The notes under the pieces were generated by a model. That model ran no database searches. It saw nothing but the letters and a program-made list of their open reading frames with translations, and was not told the DNA's origin. DNA of 64,000 nt from Thermoplasmata archaeon. GTDB taxonomy: Archaea; Thermoplasmatota; Thermoplasmata; Methanomassiliicoccales; Methanomethylophilaceae. The stretch lies in NCBI GenBank assembly GCA_015063135.1, contig SUTA01000007.1, forward strand, positions 35,525 through 99,524, given 5' to 3'. Made by a program: the position numbers and the translations under genes. Positions 37,106 to 46,200 of the stretch are shown here, piece after piece. Positions within the stretch are counted from its first letter, which is position 1, and each line of letters starts with the position of its first letter.

Positions 37106-38071
37106 ATGGCAGAGCCATGGCACGAGTGCATCAAGGGGGAGCTGGAGGAGGTCGAGTCCTTCATGAGGAAGACCCTCGAGACCAGGAGCCCCGAGCTCAC
37201 AGAGATGTGCCAGTACGTCACGTGCTCTGGGGGCAAGCGCCTCAGGCCAGCCATCTGCATATTATCGTACCGCGCATGCGGGGGCGCGGATTCCGAGAAG
37301 CCAGTCAAGGTCGGGACCGCGTTCGAGATCGTCCATTCCGCGACCCTCATCCACGATGACATCAACGATCAGGGCGAGCTCAGGCGCGGTAGGAAGACCC
37401 TGCACAGGCAGTACACCGTCAGCAAGGCCATCATCGCCGGCGACTACATGTTCGCCGTGGGGTTCCAGCTCCTCTCGGAGGTTGCCCCGCAGATCGCCAA
37501 CTACGTGGTCGAGGCATCCGCATACATGGGCGCCGGGGAGTTCATCCAGAAGGATTTCGAGCACTCCCCCGAGGTCACGCAGGACGATTACATCCAGATT
37601 ATCATGGGCAAGACTGCCAAGCTCTTCGCCGCATCCGCCAAATCCGGGGCGGTGATCACAGGCGCTGACATGGAGACGCTCGACCAGATCGGCGAGTACG
37701 CCGAGCATCTAGGGCTAGCATTCCAGATCGTCGACGACACCCTCGACGTCAAAGGCGACCCTCATAACACCGGCAAGTCCGTGGGGACGGACTGGCTGGA
37801 GGGAAAGCCCACCCTCCCCGTCATCTACGCTATGGAGGACCAGCAATATGGCCCCCGCGTCAAGGAGCTCTTCCTCAAGAAGGACGTTACCGATGCCGAC
37901 GTCTCGGAAGCGCTCGACCTCATTCTCAAGACCGACTCCGTCGACCGCTGCCTCTCCCTGGCCGCGGATTACGCCGCGCAGGCCAAGGCCGACCTCTCCG
38001 GCCTGCAGGAGTCGAAGTACAAGGACGCACTCCTCTCCCTGGCCGACTACGTCGTCGGCCGCGACAGGTGA
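37106..38071 (+). CDS. idsA: Geranylgeranyl/polyprenyl diphosphate synthase
   Basis: 321 residues; trans-prenyltransferase making the C20 chains of archaeal lipids. GGKRLRPAICIL, the first Asp-rich motif HDDINDQGELRRG (shortened relative to DDxxxxD forms) and the second IVDDTLDVKGD. The start is ATG 37106; an in-frame CGA lies just upstream. TGA stop; GGR follows 5 nt later, so the two lipid genes form an operon. Confidence 0.93.
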   Translation: MAEPWHECIKGELEEVESFMRKTLETRSPELTEMCQYVTCSGGKRLRPAICILSYRACGGADSEKPVKVGTAFEIVHSATLIHDDINDQGELRRGRKTLHRQYTVSKAIIAGDYMFAVGFQLLSEVAPQIANYVVEASAYMGAGEFIQKDFEHSPEVTQDDYIQIIMGKTAKLFAASAKSGAVITGADMETLDQIGEYAEHLGLAFQIVDDTLDVKGDPHNTGKSVGTDWLEGKPTLPVIYAMEDQQYGPRVKELFLKKDVTDADVSEALDLILKTDSVDRCLSLAADYAAQAKADLSGLQESKYKDALLSLADYVVGRDR

Positions 38072-38076
38072 GCCCC

Positions 38077-39162
38077 ATGGATTCAGTGGACGTCCTCGTG
38101 GTGGGTTCCGGCCCCGCCGGCAGCACCGCGGCCAGGTTCGCCGCCGAGAAGGGCGCCAGCGTCATGTTCATAGAGCGCCGCCCCGAAGTGGGTGTCCCCG
38201 TGAGGTGCGGCGAGTTCATGCCCGGCATGGGCGAGATCATGGACATGTTCCCCAACCTCACCGATGCCGACGAGATCTTCGACATCCCTCAGGAGCTCCG
38301 CTGCCTGGACACCGTGGGGATCAAGCTCGTGAACCCCAAGGGAAAGGTCACGCTGCTGGACTTCGAGGGATACACCACAGACAGGGACAGGTTCGACCAG
38401 TACCTGGCCAGGCAGGCCCAGGAGGCCGGCGCGGTGCTGGAGACCAGCTGTCTGTTCAAGGGCATCCGCGACGGGGTCGCGGAGACGTCCAAGGGGGACA
38501 TAAAGTACAAAGTCATCATCGGCGCAGACGGCCCCGGCTCCCGTGTCGCGCAGAGCCTCGGGCTCAACAGGAACAGGAACCCGTACCCCGCCGTGACCGC
38601 TCAGGTCAAAGGGGGCTTCGAGCCCTACCTCTACATGTTCTTCGGGGACATCGCCCCCGGTGCTTACAGCTGGATCATCCCCAAGGACGGCAGGGCCAAC
38701 GTCGGCGTGGGTTTCTCCCCGAGATTCGCCCACGGCAACCTCGGCGAGTACTTCGACACCTTCGCCAGGAAGAACGGCTTCGAGGAGCACTCCAAGCTCG
38801 AGGGGAAGTACGTGCCGAGCGAGGGCCCAATCGCGAAGACCGTGTCCGGGAACGGCATGGTCGTCGGAGACGCCGCTGGACAGGTCATCTCCGTCAACGG
38901 CGGAGGCATCCCCCTGGCGCTCATCGCCGGCAGGGTCTGCGGTCGTGTTGCTGCTGCGAACATCGCATCCTCTTCGCCTCTTGCGGATTACGAGACCGAG
39001 TGGCGCAGGATAATGGAGAAGCCCCTGAAGACCGCCGCATCGAACAAGAAGCTGGCCGACACGTTCGCGTTCAGGTCCGAGTTCTCCACCAACCTCTGCA
39101 TGGGCATCCTGGGCAAGCGCAGGATGGGCAACCTGATCAGGTGCAAGCGCATCTTCCCGCGA
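38077..39162 (+). CDS. Digeranylgeranylglycerophospholipid reductase
   Basis: 361 residues; FAD enzyme that saturates the isoprenoid chains of archaeal lipids. FAD motif VLVVGSGPAGSTAARFAAEKG shortened here to its core VVGSGPAGS, then GVPVRCGEF, GADGPGS and GDAAGQVISVNGGGIPLALIAG. It ends CKRIFP then CGA (39160-39162), immediately abutting the CGA of the convergent Nob1 gene. A TGA would come 11 codons later under the standard code. Confidence 0.9.
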
Positions 39163-39636
39163 TCGCTTCTTCCTGTGCCCGCGCATCGGTGACCCGCATA
39201 TCGGGCACTCCGGCATCTTCTCCTTGAACCACTTGCCGCATCCGATGCATTGGTAGTTCCATTTGGCTACCTTGGTGATGCCCTTCATGCCGATCGGCTT
39301 GAAAGGTATGCCGAGCACGCTGCAGACGTTCTGTATGGAGTAGTCGTCGCTCCAGACCTCCCCGTCCACGTCGAGCGCCAGAGCAACCACGGTGACGTCA
39401 ACGGGTGACAGCCTCCCGCTGTCGCCTGTCCTGTCCGCCGCTCCCATCACCTTCTTCACGGATGCATCGGTGCAGTCGGAGACGCGGATTATGTCGGCCC
39501 AGAGTGCCAAGCGGGGGTCCTTATGGATCTCCAGCTCCCTGATGACTCCCGGCGGGCAGACGTGGTCACCCTCGGGCAGCGCATCCATTGAGAAGAAAGC
39601 GGAGCTGTCAAGGACCTTGACGCGTTGGTCTGCCAT
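39163..39636 (-). CDS. nob1: Endoribonuclease Nob1 (PIN domain plus zinc ribbon)
   Basis: 157 residues; matures the 3' end of 16S rRNA. PIN domain acidic residues appear in VLDSSAFFS, VIRELE, LSPVDVTVVALAL and SDDYSIQNV. The zinc ribbon is YQCIGCGKWF...CPICGSPM. The family ends just after the ribbon, as here at GHRKK then CGA (39163-39165). If CGA were Arg the frame would run another 360 or so codons antisense through almost all of the GGR gene, which is not credible. Confidence 0.9.
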
Positions 39637-39637
39637 A

Positions 39638-40432
39638 TTGGCTGTTATCGGCGCCGATGTATTTGGAACTCTTGCCCGGTGGCTACCAACCCTTCACGGC
39701 GCAGACGACGCAGTATTCTGCGGCATCCCCGCTGACGATAGGGCTGCGAATGTGGCGGTCGGCAGCAGTGGCGGCACCGCGGTCATCAGCGAGTACATGT
39801 CTATGCTTATCGTGGCTGGAGCCGCTAACGCCGGGGCCGCCGATGATTTCCTGTCCGTGGCCATCACGACCAGCGCCACCACCGTCACCATGCCCAAGGG
39901 GCTGCTCCACGATGCGAAGGTCAAGGATGTCACCATCGCCATGGGCGGGGCCACCATCGTGTCCCCCAAGACTGCGGTCGCGGACTATGACACGGCGGAC
40001 AGCATCTCGCTGTCGGTCGCCGACTCGCCCGCACCCATTTCAGCGGACATCGGGGTATCAGGGGCTACCCGGCCCTTCGAGCTCAACCTCGGTGGTTCCA
40101 ACACCAGCGAGTTCAACGGTCTGGTTACCGTCTCCGTCGATAGGAGCGTCCCTGCCGGGGCCACCAACGTCAGGTTCTACTGCATAGACGAGCCCACCGA
40201 GGTCTCTGCGGCAGTAGCCGGCGGCACCGTAACCGGAATGTTGCCCCACTTCTCCACATGGACCATCGTCTATGACATGCCGGCGGTGATCATCGATGAC
40301 GGGGACGAGCTCCCGCCCTCCTGGAATTACGTGCCCCAGCATCAGGTCCGCGGCAGCCAGACGACCACGATCATGGCCGTCGCCGCCATCGCCGTGGCCA
40401 TAGCAGCGTTCGTCGTTGTGAAGAAGGTCTGA
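39638..40432 (+). pseudogene. C-terminal part of a cell-surface protein, probably a remnant
   Basis: Up to 264 residues from a TTG at 39638, or 212 from the ATG at 39797. Ser/Thr/Ala-rich beta-type sequence (LSVAITTSATTVTMPKG) ends in a membrane anchor IMAVAAIAVAIAAFVVVKK. There is no signal peptide and no convincing promoter: the reading frame starts against the divergent Nob1 start codon. I therefore suspect a truncated adhesin or surface protein. Codon choice is less biased than in neighbours. TGA stop. Confidence 0.5.
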
Positions 40433-40441
40433 AACCATGAT

Positions 40442-40460
40442 ACGGGCGCCCAGCGCCCGT
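40442..40460 (+). terminator. GC hairpin after the surface-protein fragment
   Basis: ACGGGCGC/GCGCCCGT stem (8 bp) with a CCA loop, 9 nt after the stop. A second hairpin follows at 40475-40492. Confidence 0.5.
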
Positions 40461-40474
40461 CCTAAACCATTTAA

Positions 40475-40492
40475 CCCTCCCTCGGGGGAGGG
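40475..40492 (+). terminator. Second GC hairpin in tandem
   Basis: CCCTCCC/GGGAGGG stem of 7 bp with a TCGG loop, 14 nt after the first hairpin. Tandem arrangement is unique in this window. Confidence 0.45.
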
Positions 40493-40561
40493 CGTTCCCT
40501 TGGATGCGGAGCTTTATCGGGGCTCCACTGCGGGTCTAGTGCCTGCCGTCGTGCCAAATCG

Positions 40562-40570
40562 GTTATATGT
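40562..40570 (+). promoter_or_regulatory. TATA-like box for carS-pyrE-udg-HAD
   Basis: GTTATATGT about 40 nt upstream of the carS ATG; predicted leader about 12 nt. Confidence 0.4.
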
Positions 40571-40605
40571 GATGCATCCATTGGCTAACCATAGGTGTCA
40601 CGGAC

Positions 40606-41178
40606 ATGGATGTCTTAGAAGTCCTGGTGATAATGATAACGGGCCTCTGGCTGTTCCTCCCCGCGATGGTCCCCAACTCCGCGGCGGTGGTCTTCGCCAC
40701 CGATCAGAAGATGGATTTCGGGAAGACGTGGAGGGGCAAGCGCATCCTCGGGGACGGAAAGTCCTGGGGAGGGTTCTTCGGGGGCATAGCCTCGGGCATC
40801 TTCATCGGCCTGATCATCCTCGGCCTCGGTTACCTCTGCGGATCCGACGACTACTGGGGATACGGAGACTTCTACCGCAACATCGGCATCATCGCGTGCC
40901 TCGCCACTGGCGCGATCCTCGGAGACCTCTGCGGGGCGTTCATCAAGCGCAGGCTCGGCATGGAGAGGGGGCAGAAGGCACCCATCCTGGACCAGTACGA
41001 CTTCGTGGCCGGAGCGTTCCTGTTCACCGCTCTGTTCTTCCCCGATTGGGTGTACGAGACGTACATCGAGGGATGGCACATCGCCGCGCTGATCTTCATC
41101 ATCGTGATCATGTTCGTCATCCACCGTTCCGTGAACATCATAGGCTACAAGATGGGGCTGAAGAAGGAGCCCTGGTGA
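40606..41178 (+). CDS. carS: CDP-archaeol synthase
   Basis: 190 residues, about five transmembrane helices (former DUF46). Uses CTP to activate unsaturated archaetidic acid for polar head-group addition. Landmarks LPAMVPNSAAVVF, MDFGKTWRGKRILGDGKSWGG and GDLCGAFIKRRLG. Third lipid gene in this part of the window. TGA stop, 4 nt before pyrE. Confidence 0.9.
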   Translation: MDVLEVLVIMITGLWLFLPAMVPNSAAVVFATDQKMDFGKTWRGKRILGDGKSWGGFFGGIASGIFIGLIILGLGYLCGSDDYWGYGDFYRNIGIIACLATGAILGDLCGAFIKRRLGMERGQKAPILDQYDFVAGAFLFTALFFPDWVYETYIEGWHIAALIFIIVIMFVIHRSVNIIGYKMGLKKEPW

Positions 41179-41182
41179 TTAC

Positions 41183-41716
41183 ATGAGCGAGCTTTCCAAG
41201 GCACTAATGGACTGCGGCGCCCTGCAGTTCGGGGAGTTCACCCTGGCCTCTGGCGCCAAGAGCGACTACTACATAGACATCAAGAAGGCCAGCACCAACC
41301 CCAAGGTACTGTACCTCATATCCCAGCTCATGGCCGAGAAGATGCAGGACCAGAACATCCGCCCCGACAGGATCGCGGGCGTCGTCCTGGGTTCCGTCCC
41401 GCTGGCCGCGGCGCTGTCCCTGGCCACCGGCGTGCCCTACGTCATGATCCGCAAGGAGAAGAAGGACCACGGCACCGGTAAGCTGATCGAGGGCGACCTC
41501 AACCCCGGCGACAAGGTCCTCGTGGTCGAGGATGTCATCACCACAGCGGGCTCCAGCATCAAGGCCATCCACACCCTCAGGGAGGCCGGGGCCGAGGTCA
41601 CCGATGTGATCTCCGTCATCGACCGCGAGGGCGGCGGCAGGGAGAACCTGGAGGCCGAGGGCGTCAGGTTCAACCCCCTGGTGATCGCATCCGAGCTCGT
41701 CAAAGAGAAGAGATGA
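41183..41716 (+). CDS. pyrE: Orotate phosphoribosyltransferase
   Basis: 177 residues; makes OMP from orotate and PRPP. KSDYYIDIKKAS near the N-terminus, RKEKKDHGTGKLIEG and the PRPP loop VLVVEDVITTAGSS. ATGA overlap with the next gene. Confidence 0.93.
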   Translation: MSELSKALMDCGALQFGEFTLASGAKSDYYIDIKKASTNPKVLYLISQLMAEKMQDQNIRPDRIAGVVLGSVPLAAALSLATGVPYVMIRKEKKDHGTGKLIEGDLNPGDKVLVVEDVITTAGSSIKAIHTLREAGAEVTDVISVIDREGGGRENLEAEGVRFNPLVIASELVKEKR

Positions 41717-42243
41717 GGCCGGATCCGAATTGCAGGCTCTGCGGCCTGTGCGAGGGCCGCACGCACATCGTCCTGCCGGACGGCGACCCTTCCACGGGGA
41801 TTTTCCTCGTGGGGGAGGCCCCCGGCGAGAACGAGGATATCCAGGCGAGGCCTTTCGTCGGCCGTTCGGGGAAGATCCTCGAGGGCATGATGGCGGATGC
41901 CGGCCTGAAGCGGTCCGATGTGGTGATAACCAACACCGTCAAGTGCAGGCCCCCCGGCAACAGGGATCCCACGAAGGAGGAGATGGCCGCCTGCAGGCCC
42001 TTCCTCGACTCGGAGCTGGAGGATGCCAAGCTGGTGGTGGGTCTCGGGAAATCCGCGTGCAGGGACCTCATGGGCTTCGAGGGCGCCATGGCGGAGATCG
42101 TCAACGTCCCCACGACCATAACGGTAAACGGCAGGCAGGTCCCGTTCATCCCCACGTACCATCCCGCGGCGACGATATACAAGAAAAATTCAAGGGCCGA
42201 GCTGGCCCGCACCATGAGGATCATCGCGGAGGAGTACAGATGA
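41713..42243 (+). CDS. udg: Uracil-DNA glycosylase, family 4 (4Fe-4S)
   Basis: 176 residues. Motif A GEAPGENED, motif B YHPAA, and four candidate cluster Cys (CRLCGLC near the N-terminus, VKCRPP, MAACRP). Removes uracil from DNA. ATGA overlap with the HAD gene. Confidence 0.88.
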   Translation: MRPDPNCRLCGLCEGRTHIVLPDGDPSTGIFLVGEAPGENEDIQARPFVGRSGKILEGMMADAGLKRSDVVITNTVKCRPPGNRDPTKEEMAACRPFLDSELEDAKLVVGLGKSACRDLMGFEGAMAEIVNVPTTITVNGRQVPFIPTYHPAATIYKKNSRAELARTMRIIAEEYR

Positions 42244-43010
42244 GGTACGGCGGGTTCATGATAGACATGGACGGCACCGTCTACAAGGGCGGTGACCTGA
42301 TCCCGGGTGCGGTGGAGTTCATCTCCGCGCTGAAATCCAGGGGGATACCATTCGTCTTCCTTACCAACAACTCCTCGGCGACCCGTTCCCACTACTACGG
42401 GAAGCTCAGGCGCATGGGGTTCGACGTGGGGATCGAGAACGTCCTGACGTCGGCCATGGCGGCCGCCCGCTTCGTCATCGACGAGCGTCCTGGGAAGAGG
42501 GTCTACGTCGTGGCTTCAGAGGAGGTCAGGGACGAGATGCGCTCGGTGGGGGTGGATGTGGTGGAGGACGACCCGGACATCGTCCTGCTCACGTTCGACC
42601 GCACCATAACGTACGAGAAGATCAACAAGGCGTACCGCTACCTCTGCGGAGGGGCGGAGTTCATCGCCACCCATCCCGACGACCTGTGCCCCACGGAGGA
42701 CTCCTACGACATCGACATCGGGCCCTTCATCAGGATGTTCGAACAGATGTGCCAGACGTCTGCGATCGTCATCGGGAAGCCCAATGCGTCCATGCTCCTG
42801 ATGGCCGCCTCCCACATGGGAGTGGACCCATCGGCCACCGTCATGGTCGGGGACCGCCTGTACACGGATATCGAGATGGCCGTCAGGGCGGGGATAGGGT
42901 CCATCCTGGTCCTCAGCGGGGAGACATCGAGGGAGCAGCTGGAAGCCTCTGGCATGCATCCGACGCACGTCCTCGGCAGCGTCGCGGAGATCCCCGAGCT
43001 GCTCGAGCGA
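42240..43010 (+). CDS. HAD-superfamily phosphatase, NagD type (IIA)
   Basis: 256 residues. Nucleophile motif FMIDMDGTVYKGG, FLTNNSSATRS, KPNASMLLMA and VGDRLYTDIEMA. Substrate unknown. It ends VAEIPELLE, the usual terminus of this family, then CGA (43008-43010). With CGA as Arg the frame would continue 58 codons through a hairpin and the smc promoter. Confidence 0.88.
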
Positions 43011-43072
43011 GCCATCATTTCCACATGTGCCAGACATTCGGATGTGTGTCGCTATAAGCCTTTTATGGCGCT

Positions 43073-43104
43073 GAAAGGGGCCTTTCCGGTGCGGATCCCC
43101 TTTC
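43073..43104 (+). terminator. Hairpin downstream of the HAD gene
   Basis: GAAAGGGG/CCCCTTTC, 8 bp with a 16-nt loop, 62 nt after the CGA stop. It separates the HAD gene from the smc promoter. Confidence 0.4.
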
Positions 43105-43111
43105 CTCTACT

Positions 43112-43125
43112 CTTTATATATAAAG
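43112..43125. promoter_or_regulatory. Palindromic TATA box upstream of smc
   Basis: CTTTATATATAAAG is a perfect 14-bp palindrome. It predicts a transcript start near 43145 and a leader of about 80 nt before the smc ATG, long for this window. Confidence 0.5.
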
Positions 43126-43202
43126 GACGCGTTATCCTAAGCAACGTGCGTATATACGTGCGCGTGGGATGCAACGAAACGGTCTGATGGATCAGCCCGT
43201 GC

Positions 43203-43222
43203 CATCCCCCTGAATGGGGGTG
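43203..43222 (+). promoter_or_regulatory. Hairpin in the smc leader covering the SD-like site
   Basis: CATCCCC pairs with GGGGGTG (7 bp, one U-G) 4 nt before the smc ATG. GGGGGTG is also the only SD-like sequence, so the hairpin could hide the ribosome-binding site. Confidence 0.4.
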
Positions 43223-43226
43223 TCGG

Positions 43227-46200
43227 ATGTACTTAAAGCAGGTCGAGTTAGAGAACTTCAAATCGTTCGGCGGGAAACTGACGGTCCCGCTCATGGAGGG
43301 CTACACAGCCATAACGGGGCCGAACGGATCGGGCAAGTCCAACATCACGGATGCCATCCTCTTCGTCCTTGGGCCCAAGAGCTCCAAGGCGGTCCGCGCC
43401 GGCAAGCTGACAGACCTGATATTCGACGGGGGCAAGTCCAAGAACAAGGCATCCTACACCAAGGTCTCCCTCGTCTTCGACAATACCGACCGCCTCATGC
43501 CGTGGGACGACGACGAGGTCCGCCTCACCCGCTACGTCAAGTTGAGCGACAACGGGCAGGACTACAGCTCGTACTTCTACGTCAACGACCGCAAATCCAC
43601 CATGTCCGAGTTCGACACACTCCTGACCAAGGCCAGGATCAGCGCGGACGGCTACAACATGGTGCAGCAGGGCGACGTCATGAGGATCGTCCAGATGGGC
43701 AACTCCGAGAGGCGCCGCATCCTGGACAGCATATCCGGCATCGCCAGCTTCGATGCCGATATCGAGAAGGCCAAGGGCGAGAGGTTCGAGGCCGAGACCA
43801 ACCTGGACAGGGTCACAATCATCACCGGCGAGCTCGAGACCGAGCTCAAGCGCCTCGAGAGGGACCGCTCCGATGCGCAGAGGTACCTGGAGGCCAAGGG
43901 GGCCCTGGACATCGCGAAGGCCCAGTACTCCCACAGGATGCTCCAAATGGAGACCGCCAAGCTCGAGAGCATCAACGACCAGATCGGCCGCATCTCCAAG
44001 AGGGTCGAGGACGACACCCAGAAGAGGGATGCCAAGAGGCTGGAGCAGAAGGCCAAGGAGGAGGAGATCGCCGCCAAGGAGGAGGAGATCGCCGCCAAGA
44101 TCGGCCCCGAGTACAAGGAGATCAAGCAGAAGATCGAGGACGCCAGGGTGGACCTGGCCACCAAGCGCAGCGTGGTGGAGAACGCGGAGTCTGACCTGGA
44201 GCAGCAGTCGGAGTTCAGGAGGAACTTCGAGGAGTCCCTCGCATCGAACGAGGGCAACATCAAGCAGATCCAGGCCTCCAGGGACGACCAGAGGATCCGC
44301 CTGGAGGAGCTCGAGGGGATGGAGAAGGCCGCCGTCGCGGAGGAGCGCTCCATCTCCGAGCAGATCGCCAGCACCGGCGGGGAGCAGCAGGAGCTGCAGG
44401 TCCGCCAGGAGCAGGTGGAGAAGGACGTCGATGCCTGCTCCGAGGAGCTCAGGGAGGCCCAGGGCAGGATGTCCAAGGCGGAGGCCTCCTCCGAGGAGGC
44501 GCACTCCAGCTTCGAGGCCCTGGACACCAAGGCCCAGAACATAGATTTCGAGATCAAGGACGCCAAGTGGAGCCTCGAGCAGCTGAAGGCTGAGGCGGGG
44601 CCGTCCATAGAGGACTACGGCCAGAAGGTCCTCGCGCTCAAAGGCAAGGAGCGCGAGCTGGAGAAGCAGGAGCAGGAGCTCGATGCCGCATACAGGCGCA
44701 TCGACCAGGAGTACAATGCCCTGCAGGCCGAGAAGAAGGTCTCCCAGAGGGTGAACCGCGGAGCGGAGGCCGTGGAGGCCATCCTGTCCCTGAGGAACAG
44801 GGGCGAGATGAAGGGCATCCACGGGACCATCCAGGAGCTGGCCACCGTCGACAAGGGCTACGAGACCGCCCTGGCCGTGGCCGCCGGCGGGAAGATGCAG
44901 GCCGTCGTCGTGGACGACGACCAGATCGCCGCCGACTGCATCGGCTACCTGAAGAGGGAGAAGCTCGGCAGGGTCACCTTCCTGCCGCTTAACAAGATGA
45001 TGGGCGGGAAGCCAAGGGCCAAGGCGATCATGAGCCTGAAGGACACGGATGGCTACGCCATCGACCTGATCGACTTCGACCAGAGGTACTACAACGCCTT
45101 CTGGTACGTGCTCGGCGACACCCTCGTCGCCAACAACATGGACACCGCCCGCCGCATCATGGGCGGGATAAGGATCGTCACCGTCGCCGGGGAGCTCATC
45201 GACCCATCCGGAGCCATGTCCGGAGGGAACATCTCCCAGCAGAACCTGCTGAAGTTCGGCACGGCATCCGAGGACAAGCTCACGGAGCTAGGCGAGAAGC
45301 TCAGGAAGGCCATGGACGCCCTGGAGGGCGTGAGGACCGAGCTCCGCAGGGTCCGCGACGATATACGCGCCGCGGACGACGAGATGCGCAACGCCAGCTC
45401 CTCGGGCATGGCCCAGAGGGAGCAGATGGCCCAGCTGAGCGGCAGCATCAAGGAGCTGGAGAGGTCCAAGAAGGAGGTCTCCGAGCAGATCGCCGCCGCG
45501 AGGGCGAAGGTCGCCGATGCGGACAGGGAGTTCTCCGATGCTAAGGACGCGTTCACCAAGCTGTCCGCCCGCATGACGGAGCTCACCGACGAGCGCCAGA
45601 GGATCAAGGCCCGCATCGCCGAGATAGCGCCGGCGGAGCTGCAGGCCAGGATACAGAGCGTCCGCAACGAGCTGTACAACATCCGCGAGGAGAAGTCCGG
45701 CGTCGTCACCGAGATCAGCGGCGCCAACGTCGAGATCGAGGGATACAGGAAGCAGAACGAGTCCCTGCAGATGCAGCTGGACAGGGTCCTGGAGCAGATA
45801 AAGGAGGACGAGGACGCCATCGAGCAGGGCACCGCCGCCATGGAGCGCGCGAAGATCGACCTCGAGGCCCTGAAGCAGATTGAGGCGGAGATGGAGAGCG
45901 GGATCGAGGACCTCCGCAACCAGAAGGACGCGCTGAAGGACCAGTGGTACACCCTCGACTCCCAGCTGAAGGAGCTCGCGAAGGATATAGAGAACTCCCT
46001 GGCATCCAAATCGTCGTTCGAGGCGCAGGCCATCACGCAGCAGGCCGCCATCGAGGCCAGGAAGGCCGAGGTCGCCGCCATCACGATAGAGGTGCCCGAG
46101 CCGATCCCCTCCGAGGAGGAGATCCGCCGCACCATCAGGGCGAAGGAGACGGTGATAGCCGAGATCGGCAACGTCAACCTCCGCGCCATCGAGGACTACG

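Noticed and set aside
38083..39636. A 517-codon minus-strand frame across Nob1 and antisense to GGR
   Set aside because: Only the first 157 codons match Nob1; the rest is the complement of a well-conserved GGR gene. The frame is open only because the CGA at 39163-39165 is read as Arg.
43140..43226. C/D-box sRNA or riboswitch upstream of smc
   Set aside because: TCTGATGG and CTGA resemble boxes C and D but do not meet the consensus or spacing, and no known riboswitch core is visible.
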